From NCBI RefSeq assembly GCF_035917995.1, contig NZ_CP109131.1, forward strand, positions 5,642,001 to 5,706,000: a DNA stretch of 64,000 bases, written 5' to 3'. The position numbers were made by a program, and so were the translations under genes. The notes under the pieces were generated by a model, which ran no database searches, was not told the DNA's origin, and was given only the letters and a program-made list of their open reading frames with translations. The stretch comes from Streptosporangium sp. NBC_01755. GTDB lineage: Bacteria; Actinomycetota; Actinomycetes; Streptosporangiales; Streptosporangiaceae. Below are positions 9,724 to 19,440 of the stretch, one piece after another (the stretch's first letter is position 1; each line of letters starts with the position of its first letter).

Positions 9724-11127
9724 ATGGCGGAGGAACCTGCGGACGCGGGAACGCGAGCGGAGGGGACACCGACCCCTTCCGAGCACCACGGTCGCTCCGA
9801 CCGGCAGGGCGGTCGCGGGGGCGGCGGACCGGCCGGCGACGAGCGCGAGGGGCGATCCGGCGGCGGGACCGGCAGGTCGCCCGGTGACGAGAGCCGAGGC
9901 CGGGATGTCGATGAGCATGATCGACAGTCAGGTGACGACCGTGGCCGGCGGTCCGATGATCGACATGACCGTGAGCGGCGCTTCGACGGCCGATACGAGC
10001 GTGACCGGTGGGACGACGACGGGCACGGTCACGAGCGGCGGTCCGACGAGCGTGACCGGTGGGACGACGACGGGCACGGTCACGACCCACGGCCCAAGGA
10101 CGCGCGGGTCTTCGAGGACGCGTACCCCGGGATGCCGGCCGGGCCGTTCGCCAGGCGCGGGTTCCGGCGGTTCCGGCTGACCGCCTGGATCGCGCTGGTC
10201 GTCGCCGCGGTCGTGGTCGGGGTGTCCATCACGTGGGTGAACGGGCCGCCCACCGAGGCCGAGCTCCGGGAGAAGGCGGGACTCCTCAGCAAGGACAGGC
10301 TCCGGATCGGCGTGAAGGACGACACCCCGGGCATCGCCCTGCGGTCGAAGGACGGGTCCGGCTTCGAGGGCTTCGACATCGACATCGCCTACCTGATCGC
10401 GGCGGATCTGGGCTTCCGGCGCGACCAGGTCGAGTTCATGTCCATCGAGACCGAGGACAGGGCGCGGATGCAGGCCCGGAATGGGAACGGGGAATTCGTC
10501 AGGGTCGACCTCGTGGTGGCGACCTTCAGCGTGACGCCCGCCCGCAAGGCGGACCCCTCCGTCGGCTTCTCCACGCCCTACCTCTTCACCGAGCAGTCGG
10601 TGGTGACCAGATCCGACTACCAGGACGAACACGTCGCCTCCCTGGGGCAGCTTGAGGGCAGGAAGGTCTGCTCGCTCGGCACCTCGACCTCCCTGACCGA
10701 GCTGAGCAAGGCGATAAGGGGCAACCCCATCGCCGAGGGCCTGATCAGCAAATGCGTGGAACGTCTCCGGAGGGGCGACATCGACGCGGTGACCACCGAC
10801 GCGGCACTCCTGGCCGGGTTCGTCACGCAGGACAGGAACCTGCGCCACCACGACATCGCGTTGGAGAAGACGGAGATGTGGGCTGTCAACGCGGGTCCCA
10901 ACGCCGCGCTGCGCACCCTGGTCGACCTCGCGCTCTACCGTTCCTACGCCGACCCGCAGAACCAGCGCTGGGAGGAGGCGTACAAGGCCCACATCGAACC
11001 GCTGCTGAAGACCAACCCGGGGGTGAACGTGGCCCAGGCGGAGCAGCCGTGCGCGCTTCCCCCGCCGGTGCGCCGCTGGCCATGGGAGCGGACCCTCCCC
11101 GCCCGGGATTGTCCCTCCGCCCCTTGA
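9724..11127 (+). CDS. Membrane-anchored family-3 solute-binding-like protein with disordered N-terminus
   Basis: 467 aa from ATG 9724; the frame is open to a GTG at 9673. Order: a charged Asp/Arg/His-rich cytoplasmic tail (about residues 1-135) including a 17-residue duplicated unit (DRWDDDGHGH seen twice), one membrane helix (LTAWIALVVAAVVVGVSITWV), then an extracytoplasmic type-II binding-protein domain (RLRIGVKDDTPGIALRSKDG, GFEGFDIDIAYLIAADLGF, DLVVATFSVTPARK, VGFSTPYLFTEQSV). This is the amino-acid-binding SBP_bac_3 fold, but anchored by an N-terminal helix instead of a lipobox and without a transporter beside it. It may sense a ligand rather than deliver it (inference). The next gene overlaps its end. 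Confidence 0.85.
   Translation: MAEEPADAGTRAEGTPTPSEHHGRSDRQGGRGGGGPAGDEREGRSGGGTGRSPGDESRGRDVDEHDRQSGDDRGRRSDDRHDRERRFDGRYERDRWDDDGHGHERRSDERDRWDDDGHGHDPRPKDARVFEDAYPGMPAGPFARRGFRRFRLTAWIALVVAAVVVGVSITWVNGPPTEAELREKAGLLSKDRLRIGVKDDTPGIALRSKDGSGFEGFDIDIAYLIAADLGFRRDQVEFMSIETEDRARMQARNGNGEFVRVDLVVATFSVTPARKADPSVGFSTPYLFTEQSVVTRSDYQDEHVASLGQLEGRKVCSLGTSTSLTELSKAIRGNPIAEGLISKCVERLRRGDIDAVTTDAALLAGFVTQDRNLRHHDIALEKTEMWAVNAGPNAALRTLVDLALYRSYADPQNQRWEEAYKAHIEPLLKTNPGVNVAQAEQPCALPPPVRRWPWERTLPARDCPSAP
10001..10083 (+). repeat. 51-bp tandem repeat inside the disordered tail
   Basis: Copy 1 covers 10001-10051 and a partial copy 2 covers 10052-10083; the shared part is identical. The period of 51 bp adds 17 residues in frame, so the protein simply gains one DRWDDDGHGH block. 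Confidence 0.9.
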
Positions 11128-12230
11128 AGACCGACAGGCGGGTCAGGAACGCGCCGAGGAACCAGGAGTGGTTCCTCACGCTGCTGCCGGTGTTCCCGAT
11201 CATCCTGCTGGTGATGCGGCTGTGGTACGCCAGCCGACAGGACACCCAGACGCTGCTCCTGCTCGTGCAGACCATCAGCCCGCTGGGCATGCTGAGCGCG
11301 ATCCTGCTGACCACGGTGTGGGTGCTGCCCGTCGTCGTCGTCGGCGGCCGGCTCCTCGGCACCCTCTGCTGGATCAGCACGGGCCGTTCCTCATGGCTGG
11401 TGCGCGCGGCCCAGCGGCTGCCCGGCTGGGTCGCGGGCCTGGCCGTCGTGGTGGGCGTGGGCACCTGGCAACTGCGCTTCCTGCCGACGCTGATGATGCT
11501 GTCGCTCGCGCTGGCGGGCCTGATCGTGCGCGAGCGGTTCCCGGACCACGAGGAGTTGCGGGTCACGTTCTGCTACGCGCTGCCGCTGATCGCCGCGGTG
11601 CTGTCGTACGTGCTGCTGTGGCCGGCCGTCGTCACCGCGTTCGCCGAGCGGGACGTGGCGACCGCGATCCTGCTGACGCTCCCCCCGGTGTGCGCGCCGC
11701 TGCTGACCGGCCCGGTGCCCGCGGCGTCGGCCAGGGTGCTGACCCACGGCATCGCGATCGCGATGGCGGTGTTCACCCCGTTCCTGGTCGGCGCGGTCGT
11801 GATGAGGGCGCCGATCCTCCCGCTGATCGCCCTGGAGATCACCGGGGAGAAGTCCCCCGAGGTGGTCGTGGGCTACATGGTCGCCGGCGACGACCTGATG
11901 ACCACGGTCCTGCACCGTGACGGTGCCGTGAGCTTCATCCCCAACGACCGGCTGCGGTCGAAGGTCCTCTGCCCCGACCCCGGCGAGGTGCCCAGGACGT
12001 GGGCGAACCTGCACGGCTGGTACGTCGAGCAGAGTGTGATCTCCTGGCTCGCCCCGGTCTCGCAGCGGGCCTCGGCCGACTCGCGCTGCGATGGCCGCCC
12101 GGTGGAGGAACCCGCCCCCGCCTCACCGTCCCCGACCCCGACAGGGTCTTTCGGTCCGGACGGTCACCGACGGTGGTCTTCGACACCGCCTCCGGCCTCG
12201 GCTGGGTCTTTCGATCCGGACGGTCACTGA
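11082..12230 (+). CDS. Polytopic membrane protein of unknown function
   Basis: I do not recognise a family. From ATG 11082 it is 382 aa and overlaps the preceding binding-protein gene by 46 nt; a TTG at 11124 in a TTGA overlap is an alternative start. About eight hydrophobic stretches lie between residues 30 and 250 (for example VFPIILLVMRLWYA and MLSAILLTTVWVLPVVVVGG). A soluble C-terminal part follows (EITGEKSPEVVVGYMVAGDD onward) with WANLHGWYVEQSVISWLAP. The last 35 residues come from a duplicated DNA unit. The tight overlap suggests it works with the membrane-anchored binding protein. It is convergent with, and overlaps, the DUF2630 gene. Confidence 0.7.
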   Translation: MGADPPRPGLSLRPLKTDRRVRNAPRNQEWFLTLLPVFPIILLVMRLWYASRQDTQTLLLLVQTISPLGMLSAILLTTVWVLPVVVVGGRLLGTLCWISTGRSSWLVRAAQRLPGWVAGLAVVVGVGTWQLRFLPTLMMLSLALAGLIVRERFPDHEELRVTFCYALPLIAAVLSYVLLWPAVVTAFAERDVATAILLTLPPVCAPLLTGPVPAASARVLTHGIAIAMAVFTPFLVGAVVMRAPILPLIALEITGEKSPEVVVGYMVAGDDLMTTVLHRDGAVSFIPNDRLRSKVLCPDPGEVPRTWANLHGWYVEQSVISWLAPVSQRASADSRCDGRPVEEPAPASPSPTPTGSFGPDGHRRWSSTPPPASAGSFDPDGH

Positions 12231-12244
12231 CGGTAGTCTTCGAC
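12144..12244. repeat. 60-bp-period direct repeat at two convergent gene ends
   Basis: Two 41-bp copies (12144-12184 and 12204-12244) differ at three positions and are 60 bp apart. The right copy holds both stop codons, that of the membrane protein (plus) and that of the DUF2630 gene (minus). The left copy therefore looks like a duplicated 3' end that now codes for part of the membrane protein's tail. Confidence 0.9.
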
Positions 12245-12469
12245 CTCGTCGATCGGGCGGGGAGCGGCGGAGTCGGGGTCCTCGCCGAACTCGCGGCGTG
12301 CCCGGCGCTGCCTGAGCAGGTCCCATGCCTGGTCGAGAGCCTCCTCCAACTGTCTGATCCGGTTGTTCTCCTCGTGCGAGGAGATCGAGTGCGAGGTCAG
12401 CTTCTTCCGGAGCTCCCGCTCCTCGACGATGAGCTCGTTGATGTGGGCGAGGATGTCGCCGTCCCTCAT
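12224..12469 (-). CDS. DUF2630 family protein
   Basis: 81-aa soluble helical protein. ILAHINELIVEERELRKKL at the start and EEALDQAWDLLRQRRARREFG with a DPD tail are the hallmarks of DUF2630, a small actinobacterial family without known function. The length is normal. Its 3' end overlaps the convergent membrane-protein gene by 7 nt and lies in a duplicated segment. Confidence 0.88.
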   Translation of the reverse strand: MRDGDILAHINELIVEERELRKKLTSHSISSHEENNRIRQLEEALDQAWDLLRQRRARREFGEDPDSAAPRPIDEVEDYRQ

Positions 12470-12636
12470 GTCGGTTCCCCCTGTCAGAGTTCATCTGGAC
12501 TGTATCCAATCAGCGGGTGATCGCACGGTTGGAAACCGAGTCGACGGCGGTGGCGTGATTCGCGTCGAAGATCTTCGAGTCCCGCCATGTGAGACCGTGG
12601 CCCGGGCATTCGGAACCGTCTGATAGCGTGCTGTGC

Positions 12637-12662
12637 ATGCTGCGCGGGCTTCTTCTTAGCTG

Positions 12663-12681
<19 letters not shown>
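12637..12681 (+). CDS. leuA leader peptide, 14 aa, leucine-rich
   Basis: The open frame MLRGLLLSCRDEGL has three consecutive leucine codons plus two more, and ends in TAA at 12681. It lies 72 bp before leuA, and its last codons overlap the left arm of a strong hairpin. This is the classical layout of an amino-acid attenuation leader. Leucine leader peptides before leuA are known in actinobacteria. The short length and lack of a strong ribosome site make the peptide itself a prediction. Confidence 0.8.
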
Positions 12682-14466
<1,785 letters not shown>

Positions 14467-14816
14467 GACGGCCTTCCGCGCTGTCCCCGGCACGATCCGC
14501 CGGGGCAACGCGCCTGACAACGACCCACAAGGTCATCTGTCGCCTACTCGACCGCGCCTCCCGCGTAACCCGCGGACGCGCGGTCGAGTCGTTTCACCCT
14601 TCCGTGGCGGCGACCGGCGGTGCGAACCGGGTTCGATCGACGGCCGAGGCCTTTCCAAACTGGTGAATTCATGGCATTCCACGGCGAGTCGCTCCGAGGT
14701 ACCCCATCGTTAGCGACATAGCATCTTTGCAGCTCAGGGTGTAATTCGCTCCCCCCGAACAAACCGAAAGCGACATTTTCGGCTATGTACGAAATTCGTA
14801 TTCATCGGGGGAATTC
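14467..14816. other. Intergenic region between leuA and the inhibitor gene
   Basis: 350 bp. The first part holds a large hairpin, listed separately. The second part (about 14660-14810) is A+T-richer and must carry the promoter of the inhibitor gene; a GGGGGAA stands 5 nt before its ATG. No open frame looks like a gene. Confidence 0.6.
14546..14589. terminator. Large hairpin downstream of leuA
   Basis: ACTCGACCGCGC (14546-14557) pairs perfectly with GCGCGGTCGAGT (14578-14589). The 20-nt loop itself contains a CCGCG/CGCGG stem. It is 80 nt past the leuA stop and lacks a T-run, as many actinomycete terminators do. Confidence 0.6.
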
Positions 14817-15608
14817 ATGCGATGTATCTTCGGCCTGGCCACCGCCGGGCTCGTCCTTCTCAGCGGCACGACGGCCGCCGCGGACGCGCTGCCGCAACCG
14901 CCGGGCCGCGGGCCCGCCCCGGCCGCGGGCCGGCCGATCGCCGATCCACCTCCGTGGCCGCCGCGGCCGATGCCGCCGGGGCCCGGATCGATCATGCTGC
15001 CCCCGCGACCGCCGACGCCTCCGGGGCCCGGGCCGCTTCCTCCGGGGCCCGGGTCGATGATTCCACCCCCGCGACCCCCGTTCCCGCCACGGCCTCCGCT
15101 CCCGTGGCCGCCCGGAACGTGGGGTCAGCCGATCCCGCCTCGCCCGATCCCGCCTCCGCCGTGGCCGACTCCGTGGCCGCCGCGCCCGTTCCCGCCCAGG
15201 CCGACCGGATGGCCGATTCCGCCGTGGCCGACTCCGTGGCCGCCGCGCCCGATTCCGCCCCGCCCGACCGGGTGGCCGATTCCGCCGTGGCCCGTGACGG
15301 TGGGCGTACCACTGGGCAGGGATCTATCGCTGACCATCGCGGGCAGGTCGGGCACCCGTAGCGTTCAGCTCAGTTGCTCGCCGGTCTTCGGCACGCACCC
15401 GCGCGCGGCGGACGCGTGTGCGGCGCTCTACCCGGCGCAGGGCGACCCGGCCCGGGTCAGGCCGACGTGGATGGGGTGCGCGCGGGTGTACGACCCCACG
15501 ACGGCGAGCGCGACCGGCATGTGGGACGGCCAGTACATCCAGTACCGGCGGACCTTCAGTAACGAGTGCGACATGCACGCCGCCACAGGTCCGGTCTTCG
15601 ACTTCTAG
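14817..15608 (+). CDS. Secreted subtilisin-inhibitor-like (SSI) protein with proline-rich arm
   Basis: 263 aa. A signal peptide of about 23 residues (MRCIFGLATAGLVLLSG...) is followed by a Pro/Trp-rich region (about residues 25-165) with a 21-residue repeat, then a C-terminal SSI domain. The SSI signs are four cysteines in CSPVFGTHPRAADAC and GCARVYDP/FSNEC, the reactive loop and a VFDF end. SSI proteins block serine proteases by presenting the P1 residue before VYDP. Here P1 is Arg (CAR-VYDP), where classic SSI has Met, so trypsin-like proteases are the likely targets. The proline-rich arm is not usual for SSI and may span or bind the cell wall (inference). Confidence 0.85.
   Translation: MRCIFGLATAGLVLLSGTTAAADALPQPPGRGPAPAAGRPIADPPPWPPRPMPPGPGSIMLPPRPPTPPGPGPLPPGPGSMIPPPRPPFPPRPPLPWPPGTWGQPIPPRPIPPPPWPTPWPPRPFPPRPTGWPIPPWPTPWPPRPIPPRPTGWPIPPWPVTVGVPLGRDLSLTIAGRSGTRSVQLSCSPVFGTHPRAADACAALYPAQGDPARVRPTWMGCARVYDPTTASATGMWDGQYIQYRRTFSNECDMHAATGPVFDF
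15161..15286 (+). repeat. 63-bp tandem repeat coding for the proline-rich arm
   Basis: Two copies (15161-15223 and 15224-15286) encode a 21-residue block containing PTGWPIPPWP and PTPWPPRP. Shorter related units extend on both sides, so the arm grew by in-frame duplication. Confidence 0.88.
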
Positions 15609-16047
15609 ACCCGACTTTTGCGGATCCGGGACAGGAGAGCAGTCACTCATCGGCGCCTGGAGAGGATCAGGCCGGCCCCGTCGCACCTTCGCCGCGAAAC
15701 GGCGGGAGCCGTCGGCGACCTGATCGCCGGTAGAGGTGATCGTCGATCCAAGGAACATCGGCTCGTACGGTGGCGGGCCTCCCGCCACCGTACGAGCCTG
15801 ACCTACCGTTGGCACGGTGATGTCGCCGTCGTGCCCCACCCGACCACCGGTCCTGACCCGTGCCCCGCACGGCCACCCGAGTTCGACCCGGTACGCGGCA
15901 CGGTCACGGTCGGCGCCGGGCGATGGATCGAACGGCGGTGTCCCGTCCCGGCGCGTTCACCTGGCAAGAGCAATAGGTAGTTTTCGCAGAGGCGGAGGGG
16001 CTCCGATCGATGCAAGCATCACCTTGTCGCTCGAAAGGAGCCAGAAA
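15609..16047. other. Intergenic region with one terminator
   Basis: About 440 bp between the inhibitor gene and the broken isochorismatase gene. It holds the strong hairpin at 15760-15798. The open frames in it do not resemble proteins. Confidence 0.6.
15760..15798 (+). terminator. Perfect 18-bp hairpin
   Basis: Arms 15760-15777 and 15781-15798 (GGCTCGTACGGTGGCGGG and its complement) are perfectly paired around a CCT loop. It lies about 150 nt past the inhibitor gene and has no T-run. Confidence 0.75.
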
Positions 16048-16689
16048 GTGCCCACTAACCCGTACATCGGCCTTGAAGCTCTATCCACCCCCGACAGCGC
16101 CGTCCTGCTGCTGATCGACCATCAGGGTGCCCAGTTTGCAGGTCTGCAGAGCCATGACGGCAACTTGGTGATCAACAACACTCTCGCCCTGGCCAAGGCG
16201 GCGAAGCTGTTCGGCATCCCCACCATCTTGACGACCGTGGTCGCCGATCGGGGTGGCCGTCTTCTCCGTTCGCTGCAGGACGTCTTCCCCGATCAGGAGC
16301 CGATTGACCGCACCACCCAGAACAGCTGGGAGGACCAGCGAGTGGTGGAGGCGGTGGCGGCGACGGGGCGTAAGGACCTCGTCATCGCCGGCCTTTACAC
16401 CGACATCTGTGTGGTCTTCCCCGCGGTGCACGCGATGGCTGACGGATATCGGGTGATCGCCGTGACGGACGCCTCCGGCGCCACCTCGATGGAAGCGCAC
16501 TAGCGCGCGGTACAGCGCATGGTGCAGGCGGGTGTCATCCCCAGCGCTGCCGTCACCATGCTCGGCGAGTGGCAGCGCGACTGGGCCAGGGAAGAGACCG
16601 TGCCGGGCATGGCCGAGATCTTCTTCGCGCACGGCGGCAGCTTCGGGGCGGCCCTCGCCTGGGAATTCCAGCTCCTCGGCCTTAAATGA
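16048..16689 (+). pseudogene. Isochorismatase-family hydrolase broken by an in-frame TAG
   Basis: GTG 16048 follows AAAGGAG and opens a cysteine-hydrolase frame: AVLLLIDHQGAQFAGLQSHD (catalytic Asp), a lysine region, and LVIAGLYTDICVVFPAVHAM with the nucleophile cysteine. At 16501-16503 the frame reads SMEAH-TAG-RAVQRMVQAGV. It then continues uninterrupted for another 62 codons with family-like sequence (LGEWQRDWAREETVPGMAE) to TGA 16689. Relatives usually have Glu at that place, so GAG to TAG is the simplest explanation. The product would be 151 aa instead of about 213. It could also be a sequencing error or readthrough. Confidence 0.85.
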
Positions 16690-16719
16690 GCGCTGCGAGT
16701 GTGACCGGGGCCGGGCCGG

Positions 16720-17533
16720 TCACACTCGCAGGTTCATGTCTCGCAGCTGCCTGCGCGAGTTGATGCCCAGCTTCCGGAAGATGTTACGCAGGTGAGCCTC
16801 GACGGTTCGTGGACTGAGGAAGAGCTCGGCGGCCACTTCCCTCGAGGTCCGGCCTCTCGTCACCAGGTGGGCGATGTTCGCCTCCTTCGAGGTGAGGACG
16901 TCGATGGCCGGCCTGGTGCCGCCGGCCGGACGTTCACCCAGTGCGCGCAATCGGCGGGCGGCCCGGGTGGCGAATCCCGTTGCGCCCATGGCGTCCAGCA
17001 GCCGATGCGCCTCTTGGAGCCGGGCACGCGCCTCGGCGCGACGGCCGGTGCGGCTCAGCCATTCGCCGTACAGCAGGTGAGTCCGGGCCAGTTGCACGTT
17101 CACGCGGGTTCGGCCCAGCCGGGCGCAGGCTTCCCGGTAGAGGTCGTCCGGGTCGTCGGATAGCAGGGCGCGGCTGCGCAGCAGGACGCCCAAGCCCCAA
17201 TCGGTGCCAGATGCTTCGGTAAGTGCGGCGAGTTCGTCCACAGCGGGGATGGCCAGGTCCGCCCGCCCCGTGAGCACCGCGGCCTCGATGAGCTCGGGGA
17301 GCGCGGCCGCGCTCCAGCTCGTGCAGGGCGGCGAAGGCCAAGGCGGACTCCGATCGGGTTCCCCTGCCGCTCAGGACGACGAACCCCTCGGCGCGATCCT
17401 CGATGTACCGGAGCAACGCCGTCTTGCCGATGCCTGGATCGCCCCAGAGCACGCGGGCCCCGCCCTGCCCTCGCTTGGCCCCGTCAAGAAGACGGTCGAG
17501 GACCGCGGTCTCCCGATCTCTCCCATACAGCAC
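16720..17533 (-). pseudogene. Remnant of a large LuxR-family (LAL type) regulator
   Basis: LAL regulators are about 900 aa: an N-terminal AAA ATPase, a TPR-like middle and a C-terminal LuxR HTH. Here the N-terminus (MLYGRDRETAVLDRLLDGAK, Walker A LWGDPGIGKTALL) runs for about 72 codons to FAALHEL. It then joins in another frame to the C-terminal part (LPELIEAAVLTGRADLAIP ... DVLTSKEANIAHLVTRGRTS, SPRTVEAHLRNIFRKLGI). About two thirds of the gene is missing and the join is out of frame. An internal start at 17277 could still give a 185-aa HTH protein. Confidence 0.85.
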
Positions 17534-17589
17534 GGTTGAAGATTATCCACTGGTCAGCGGTACTCATGGTGCACTCGTGCCGGGCTCCT

Positions 17590-17769
17590 GGAGCCCTTCG
17601 AGGCCCGCCCCACTGGGGCAAGCTCTTCCTGATGGGCCCCGAGCGCCTGGCGTCCCTGTACGACCGGCTACCGGACTTCCGGCGGCTGGCCGCCGACCAC
17701 GACCCCACGGGCAAGTTCCGCAACCCGTTCGGGAACGATCGTCTCTTCGCGGGAGCAGAGCCCAGGTAA
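17590..17769 (+). pseudogene. 3' fragment of an alditol oxidase / D-arabinonolactone oxidase-like gene
   Basis: PHWGKLFLMGPERLASLYDR followed by LPDFRRLAADHDPTGKFRNPF is the C-terminal signature of FAD-linked alditol/aldonolactone oxidases. Just upstream LEPFEAR appears in a different frame, so there is a one-base frameshift. The remaining roughly 350 codons are absent. No working start is evident. Confidence 0.75.
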
Positions 17770-17813
17770 GGGTTCGGTAGGGCCACAACAGCATGGATCC
17801 GCCGGATGGCCGG

Positions 17814-18701
17814 CTACTGCCAACGCAGTGTGGTCGGTTCCCACGTCCCCGAGGTAACCACCCCGTTGAGCACGGGATCCACGAACCTTCTCGCCAGGAG
17901 CAGTGCGGAGTGCAGGTCACGGTATCCGGCCAGACCGGGGGCTGATGCCGCGGCTTTCGCGTATCCGGCTTCCCAGAGGGGTTCGTCGGCCACAGTGACG
18001 GTCGTCGGCTGGATCCCCTTCCGCAGTAGCCGCTCACAGCTCAGCGCGGAGTGCATCCGGGCGGCGTCCACAGGGCGGTTGACCGCGATCAGCACGATGT
18101 CAACGAGGTCGCGGAAGCGCGTGCTGGGACGATCACTGTGCCATTTCCCGATCGAGTAGATCTTGTCTGCAAGGGTGTCGCACAGCGGGTAGAGGCGATA
18201 TCGCGGTTGATGTAGCCCAGGAATGCCAAGTGCAACGAGTGGATCAGCATGTTCCACTGTCCCGGTGGAGATCACGCCGGTTACCAGATCTACGTGAAAA
18301 CGTTCGTAGGGGCGACGTCCGAGAAACGCTGTTACGGAAGCTCGGACCCCCTCCACGCCTTGGATCAGTAGTGAGGGTTGTTGAAGATGGAAGGAGAAGT
18401 GGTCGCCAAGGTCCTGGCTCAGGGACGATTGGAGAGCGTGGAATGCCTCAGAGCTGCTGGGGGCCGTTGTACAGAGGTCAAGGTCCGAAGAGTGTCGTGC
18501 TGCCTGGAGGAGAGCGAGGATGGATATACCCCCTTTGAGTACCCATCGATCGCTCGATGGCCCGGAGAAGCAGCGGGCAAGCGCTCGGTCATAGGCGAAC
18601 TGGCGGCGCAGTTGCGACATCGAGTAAGGGCGTTGCGACGCGAGCATTTTGAATCGGGCAGTGAGCGCCGCCTCAAACGCACGGGGAGAGGCGTACGGCA
18701 T
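17814..18701 (-). CDS. AbiEii-type nucleotidyltransferase toxin
   Basis: Toxin of a type IV toxin-antitoxin/abortive phage infection pair, 295 aa from ATG 18701. The nucleotidyltransferase core is WVLKGGISILALL (GG at about 57-58) with SDLDLC (Asp 73 and 75), and a later SDRPSTRFRDLVDI motif matches the conserved K/R..RDLxD region of PF08843. AbiEii-family toxins are known to nucleotidylate their targets. The start is 1 nt after the antitoxin stop; an in-frame TTG at 18749 would overlap it. Base composition is lower in G+C than the neighbours, which fits horizontal transfer. Confidence 0.9.
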   Translation of the reverse strand: MPYASPRAFEAALTARFKMLASQRPYSMSQLRRQFAYDRALARCFSGPSSDRWVLKGGISILALLQAARHSSDLDLCTTAPSSSEAFHALQSSLSQDLGDHFSFHLQQPSLLIQGVEGVRASVTAFLGRRPYERFHVDLVTGVISTGTVEHADPLVALGIPGLHQPRYRLYPLCDTLADKIYSIGKWHSDRPSTRFRDLVDIVLIAVNRPVDAARMHSALSCERLLRKGIQPTTVTVADEPLWEAGYAKAAASAPGLAGYRDLHSALLLARRFVDPVLNGVVTSGTWEPTTLRWQ

Positions 18702-18702
18702 G

Positions 18703-19362
18703 TTAGTTGTGATGAGGGCTCCCGGGAGATGCTGGTCTGACCAGGCCAATCAGATGATCTAGAAATGTTTCAGCCGGAGTGACGCCGTACGCCGCGGCAT
18801 GGTGATTTATCGTTTCGGCGACCTCTTCCGGCGTTGAGAGGCCCCTGTCGAGGCTGTCCGTCAGGACGTGCGCCACGTGCTGGCCGTCATGGCGATCCGC
18901 GAGCAGGTCGTCGATCAGTCGCGGTATCGAGGTGACGGGAAGTTGATCCACCCACACGACGGATTCCGGGCCAATCGGCCGTGAATGGATCCGGACATCG
19001 GGGCGACGAGATCTTCCGCGCCTCTCTCGGGTGAACTCGTGGACCTCATCGGTGAAGTCTCCGACGCCGTGAACGACGGCGGCGCTACCGTGCGAGACGA
19101 CCCCGGCGCCGATGCCCCGAAGATCGGCCTCGGTCTGTGGTTCGAGCATGAGCCATGCGGCACGCAGTTCGGTGAGCGGACCGGCGGGTGAACCTGAAAC
19201 GCGGTAGACACCATAAGCGACACGGTTGAGCACTCCATCCTGGGTGAGCCGGGTCATGTCCAGATTGGAGACGCCGTTCTGGACCGCCTGCCTCGTCGTT
19301 ACAAGGCCCCATTGTGCCTCGCCGATAGAGCCGAGGGTGGCCATTGCGCTACTTCTAGTCAT
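18703..19362 (-). CDS. AbiEi-type antitoxin / transcriptional regulator
   Basis: 219 aa, cognate antitoxin of the AbiEii toxin immediately downstream. The N-terminal winged-helix part (QWGLVTTRQAVQNGVSNLDM, LTQDGVLNRVAYGVYRVSG) matches the AbiEi_4 domain. The C-terminal half (VWVDQLPVTSIPRLIDDLLA) is typical of the family. AbiEi proteins repress their own operon by binding inverted repeats. A 40-bp near-perfect palindrome covers this start codon, which fits autoregulation. Confidence 0.9.
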   Translation of the reverse strand: MTRSSAMATLGSIGEAQWGLVTTRQAVQNGVSNLDMTRLTQDGVLNRVAYGVYRVSGSPAGPLTELRAAWLMLEPQTEADLRGIGAGVVSHGSAAVVHGVGDFTDEVHEFTRERRGRSRRPDVRIHSRPIGPESVVWVDQLPVTSIPRLIDDLLADRHDGQHVAHVLTDSLDRGLSTPEEVAETINHHAAAYGVTPAETFLDHLIGLVRPASPGSPHHN

Positions 19363-19399
19363 GGCGCAACTCTTTCATATATGAAACAGTTGCGCCATG
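19360..19399. promoter_or_regulatory. 40-bp palindromic operator at the abiEi start
   Basis: Arms CATGGCGCAACTCTTTCAT (19360-19378) and ATGAAACAGTTGCGCCATG (19381-19399) are complementary at 18 of 19 positions around a central AT. The left arm contains the antitoxin start codon (19360-19362 on the minus strand). Binding here would block both transcription and translation start. Confidence 0.85.
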
Positions 19400-19440
19400 A
19401 GGGTCGTCTGCTGGATGGGGCTCACGCATGGGGCGTGAGC

